NCBI RefSeq assembly: GCF_014640335.1
Contig: NZ_BMGT01000001.1
Coordinates: forward strand, 992,001-1,056,000
Reading direction: 5' to 3'
DNA from: Edaphobacter dinghuensis
Lineage (GTDB): Bacteria; Acidobacteriota; Terriglobia; Terriglobales; Acidobacteriaceae
Length of the DNA stretch: 64,000 nucleotides
Under the pieces are notes generated by a model. The model was not told the DNA's origin, did no database searches, and saw nothing but the letters and a program-made list of their open reading frames with translations. The position numbers and the translations under genes were made by a program. This document shows positions 61,087 through 64,000 of the stretch, piece by piece (within the stretch, counting starts at the first letter, position 1; the number at the start of each line of letters is the position of its first letter).

Positions 61087-62877
61087 CTAACCGATCCACT
61101 TGGACTTGTATATAAACTTTGCCCAGGAGCGCAAACCACGTTCTGGTTTCTCTGGTAGAGATGATGCCAGCCAATCCCGGACAGGTACTGCGAAACCTGA
61201 TTTCTTGCGGTTCATGATTTGTGGAGGCAATGCTCTCTTTGGTGTAATCGCCATAGCCAGCTTACTGGGAGGATGGTTTGACCGGATGAGCGATGCGAGC
61301 TGTTTCAGCAAAGAGTAATCCACTAGGGGAGTGCGGATTTCAACCGAATGTGCCATGCCCGCCCAATCGGCATCCCTCAACAGTTGGTTACGCAGATAGC
61401 GTGTGCTTTCCAGAGCGCTGACCTGCGCGTACAAAGGCAGAGTTTTAATATCGCTCAACTCTTTTGCCACAAATGCATCATTATCCAATGCCTCCAGGCC
61501 AGCCAGCGCTAAGTCGGAATCGAGTACCTGAGGAAGCTCCCACGGCATGAACAGCCCTCTGCGCAGAAGATAGGCATCCTCAACGGTATTCCCATACTCA
61601 AGAATCCCCGCATATTTCGGAGATGTAATCTGTCCGAGAAGCCGTTCCGTGTATCTTCTGAACAGCCTGCCAAATCTCCGCGATAGGTTAAAGCGCCGTA
61701 CAAGTGTCACAGCTTGTGGTATCTGCCGAAAACTTCCATAGCCGCCGAAAAGCTCATCTCCCCCAACACCAGAAAACGCTACTTTAAATCCAGCCTCTCG
61801 CGCCATCTTTGCAACAAAGTAGCTGTTGATCCCATCAATTGTTGGTTGATCCATTACCTGAATCAAACGAGTCGCCTCAGACGAAAAATCTTCTTTAGAG
61901 ATGATTGTGGTTTGATGAGCAACTCCATAATGTTCTGCAATGAGAGCTGCCTCCGCGGTTTCATCTCCAGGAGTGTTCTGATACATGTCAAACCCCAATG
62001 TGAGAGCCTTCAGCGCTTCGGAGGGCATAACATCGGATGCTATGCCGAGAATCGTGGAAGAGTCCAGGCCTGCTGACAAGAAGACAGCAACAGGTACGTC
62101 GGAAGCGAAATGCACTTTGACACTATCGTGAAGTGCATTACGAAGCCGGGCGAAGATAGGCACGTCGTCCTCTGCTGAAGGCAATGCCTCAGCCAACGAC
62201 TTAGACACGGAGGCGAACTGGTGAAATTGGGGTTCGGTTCCATCTTTAAGCCAAAGGCAATGACCCGCTCTTAAAGAACGAATCCCTTTATAGAGGGTAT
62301 AAGGTTCTGGAACGCTGCCCCAAAGAAAGAAGCCAGCATGACCGGCGGGCTCAGGAGAAAGATCGACTTCGGGAACTTCAAGTAGCGACTTAACCTGCGA
62401 TGCAAACCAAAAGCCATTGCGAGTCTGTGCGATGTAAAGTGGTTTGATTCCGTAAGGATCTCGCGCTACGAACAAAGAGCTTTTTTCTTCGTCCCAAATT
62501 GCAAATGCATACATGCCGCGTAGGTAGGTGAGCACTTGCGGTCCAAATTTTTGATAAAGCGCAAGAATGCATTCGGTATCGGATGTTCCCTTGAATGGGT
62601 ATCCAAGCGCCCAACTGCGCAGCTCATCGGAGTTATAAATTTCTCCGTTGAAGATAATAGTCAACTTGCCGTCAGATGTAGTCATTGGCTGAGCGCCATT
62701 CGCGCTCAAATCGCGAATGGTCAATCGCCGATGAAGTAAGAGAGCCTTTTTCTCAGGGTGAACCCATCTTCTTTCATCATCAGGACCTCTTTCTTTCATC
62801 GAATCAAGGATGCTTCTCTGCACCTTTTCATTCGGAAAATACTCTCCGAAGTTAACCCAACCGGCGATTCCGCACAT
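61087..62877 (-). CDS. asnB: Asparagine synthase (glutamine-hydrolysing)
   Basis: 596 residues. N-terminal glutaminase domain with nucleophile Cys2 (MCGIAGWVNF) and FNGEIYNSDELR; C-terminal synthetase domain with the PP-loop FLSAGLDSSTILG at about residues 266-272, and FSGVGGDELFGGY further on. The enzyme converts aspartate and glutamine to asparagine with ATP, or in specialised clusters amidates other acids. The first loop glycine is Ala (SAGLDS), a common variant. Length and domain order are normal. It stands alone between a TonB receptor and a GH gene, so either housekeeping or an exopolysaccharide-linked AsnB is possible. Confidence 0.93.
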   Translation of the reverse strand: MCGIAGWVNFGEYFPNEKVQRSILDSMKERGPDDERRWVHPEKKALLLHRRLTIRDLSANGAQPMTTSDGKLTIIFNGEIYNSDELRSWALGYPFKGTSDTECILALYQKFGPQVLTYLRGMYAFAIWDEEKSSLFVARDPYGIKPLYIAQTRNGFWFASQVKSLLEVPEVDLSPEPAGHAGFFLWGSVPEPYTLYKGIRSLRAGHCLWLKDGTEPQFHQFASVSKSLAEALPSAEDDVPIFARLRNALHDSVKVHFASDVPVAVFLSAGLDSSTILGIASDVMPSEALKALTLGFDMYQNTPGDETAEAALIAEHYGVAHQTTIISKEDFSSEATRLIQVMDQPTIDGINSYFVAKMAREAGFKVAFSGVGGDELFGGYGSFRQIPQAVTLVRRFNLSRRFGRLFRRYTERLLGQITSPKYAGILEYGNTVEDAYLLRRGLFMPWELPQVLDSDLALAGLEALDNDAFVAKELSDIKTLPLYAQVSALESTRYLRNQLLRDADWAGMAHSVEIRTPLVDYSLLKQLASLIRSNHPPSKLAMAITPKRALPPQIMNRKKSGFAVPVRDWLASSLPEKPERGLRSWAKFIYKSKWIG

Positions 62878-63475
62878 TCGTTCTTTTGTCCCCGTTCTGA
62901 CACACCGCGGCTTCGTCTTTGCAGATGACCGCCGGTTACGCTCTCACTTTTGTCTTCATTTAGAAAGACGAGCGTCCATGAATATTGAGACAGGGGAACT
63001 TTTCGCTTACGAAGGTTAAGCGCTCTAGCAGCGCTTTACAGGCCTAAGGCTTAGCAGATACCAACATCTGACTCTCATGGTTACTATGCATGTTTGAATG
63101 CTCACTGCAATCCTCTTTAGAAACGACATCAGATGATCGACGCCCCCGAACTTTGACCGCTATTAACAACGACGAGGGCTGAACCTATCTAATACAGGTG
63201 AAATTGCAATTGAGCGAGGAAAGAGTATTTCGATCAGTAGTGGGCCTGAGCAGGAACTACTATCGCATAGTGCGAATTGTCAGAATCCGTCGACCGAGTG
63301 CAGAGTTAATCCTCGTACTTCGAGAGGAAACTCGATCGTGGGCAAAGCATTTACGGACGAGATGCGCCATTTTCGGAGAAGTAGGCGCTTGACGTCATTT
63401 GACAAAAATAAGTACCGGCCCGCTTCAATTTTCTAAACCGTCTGGCGGCGCTTTGTTTACACCATCGCATAATCA
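62878..63475. other. Intergenic region between asparagine synthase and GH95-like gene
   Basis: 598 bases. It holds the promoter side of asnB and the downstream end of the GH gene. Short ORFs here (for example 63198-63392) have arginine-rich, non-protein-like translations. No RNA, repeat or terminator I can defend. Confidence 0.45.
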
Positions 63476-64000
63476 CTATGCTCGTTTGTTGTCGAAAGAA
63501 GCATGCGTGAGCTGAGTAGAGCTGCCGGCACTCACTTGCACGGCAACTCTATTGTTTCCATAGCGGACACTACAGTTACCTTCTTTTCTGCTTGAAATTG
63601 TTACTGAAACGAGGCGATGGGATCGCCAACGGAGACTAACCTGAAATCCACCACGCGCACACAGTCCACTGATTGACCCATCAGGCCATGCTGATGGCAG
63701 AGCAGGCAGGAGATGGATGGAATCGGCTTGTGATTGCAATAACATTTCGGCGATGCCCGCAGCACCCGCAGTATTGCCATCTATGGCAAAAATATTTTGT
63801 GAGGCTCCGGCCACTCCGCCTCGGGAGTATGTCAGCAAATTATCTTCGGTAGCGTTTGAGAGCAACCCGAGCAAATGCTTGTGCGCAGCTTCACCATCCC
63901 ATAGCCTCGCATAGAAGTTTACGAAGTTCGCGCGGGTCCATTCCGTATCCTCCCAGTCAGCGTGGTTTAGACGCCTTTCCAGGGTGACCCGCGCAGCGTG
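63476..64000 (-). CDS. GH95-like glycoside hydrolase, C-terminal part (5' end outside window)
   Basis: The frame is open from the stop at 63476 to the window edge (174 residues). The edge part, which I translated by hand, reads WTRANFVNFYARLWDGEAAH, then LLGLLSNATEDNLLTYS and AIDGNTAGAAGIAEMLLQS, corresponding to the W-x-x-A-N-FWARL-GDGE and QIDGN-GGTAGIAEMLLQS blocks of GH95 alpha-L-fucosidases. The C-terminal beta domain has LLPALPSAWPDGSISGLCAR. GH95 enzymes remove alpha-1,2-fucose or, in some subgroups, galactose. The usual 'FG' after IDGN is TA here. Catalytic residues lie outside the window. Confidence 0.85.
   Translation of the reverse strand, partial: HAARVTLERRLNHADWEDTEWTRANFVNFYARLWDGEAAHKHLLGLLSNATEDNLLTYSRGGVAGASQNIFAIDGNTAGAAGIAEMLLQSQADSIHLLPALPSAWPDGSISGLCARGGFQVSLRWRSHRLVSVTISSRKEGNCSVRYGNNRVAVQVSAGSSTQLTHASFDNKRA

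Noticed and set aside
63198-63392. Small plus-strand ORF between asparagine synthase and the GH gene
   Set aside because: Arginine-rich translation without recognisable features and no strong ribosome site.
1-64000. CRISPR array, tRNA or rRNA genes
   Set aside because: I saw no regularly spaced identical repeats and no cloverleaf-like or rRNA-like sequence in the intergenic regions. A dedicated tRNA and RNA-family scan was not possible here.

Overview
The window looks like chromosomal DNA of an Acidobacteriota species, most likely class Terriglobia (Edaphobacter, Granulicella or Terriglobus relatives). This is inferred from four very large Oar-type TonB-dependent receptors with an N-terminal carboxypeptidase-regulatory-like domain, many periplasmic TPR proteins, CRTAC1-type VCBS/ASPIC-UnbV proteins, a winged-helix/one-TM protein of a type common in that phylum, and moderate GC. 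No rRNA, tRNA, CRISPR array or insertion sequence was recognised.

Layout. 1-1539 (-): 5' part of an ABC exporter. 1984-6010 (-): a four-gene operon that I read as a Fap-like functional amyloid system: a 522-residue Ser/Asn-rich fibre candidate, a 133-residue second fibre or nucleator candidate, a C39 peptidase (FapD-like) and a coiled-coil plus beta-barrel outer-membrane protein (FapF-like), closed by a strong terminator. 6656-9604 (+): a membrane-anchored TPR protein and a ClC chloride transporter. 9634-12514 (-): a DeoR regulator and a sugar-porter MFS transporter with an extra periplasmic domain. 12848-14113 (-): the winged-helix/TM protein. 14377-22531 (+): TonB receptor, TPR protein and secreted GH31 glucosidase, a likely glycan-use locus. 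22611-26155: an Lrp/AsnC regulator divergent from a family 2A encapsulin shell gene and its cysteine desulfurase cargo.

26193-45501: an envelope block with two TonB receptors, two paralogous TPR proteins, two CRTAC1-type proteins (one fused to a redoxin and TPRs), a Tat-exported alkaline-phosphatase-superfamily protein and an unknown 402-residue protein. One receptor has a clear promoter with a LacI-family-type operator. 45969-51982 (+): a complete RND tripartite efflux operon. 52031-54790 (-): a decaying amino-sugar/tagatose locus, with an intact KbaZ/GatZ-like gene, an AgaS-like gene with an in-frame internal deletion and a frameshifted LacI-family pseudogene. 55294-60992 (+): an ECF sigma factor, anti-sigma factor and TonB receptor in overlapping order. 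61087-62877 (-): asparagine synthase. 63476-64000 (-): 3' end of a GH95-like glycoside hydrolase.

The main theme is uptake and degradation of complex organic matter at the outer membrane. Two systems stand out: the Fap-like amyloid operon outside Proteobacteria, and the encapsulated cysteine desulfurase.
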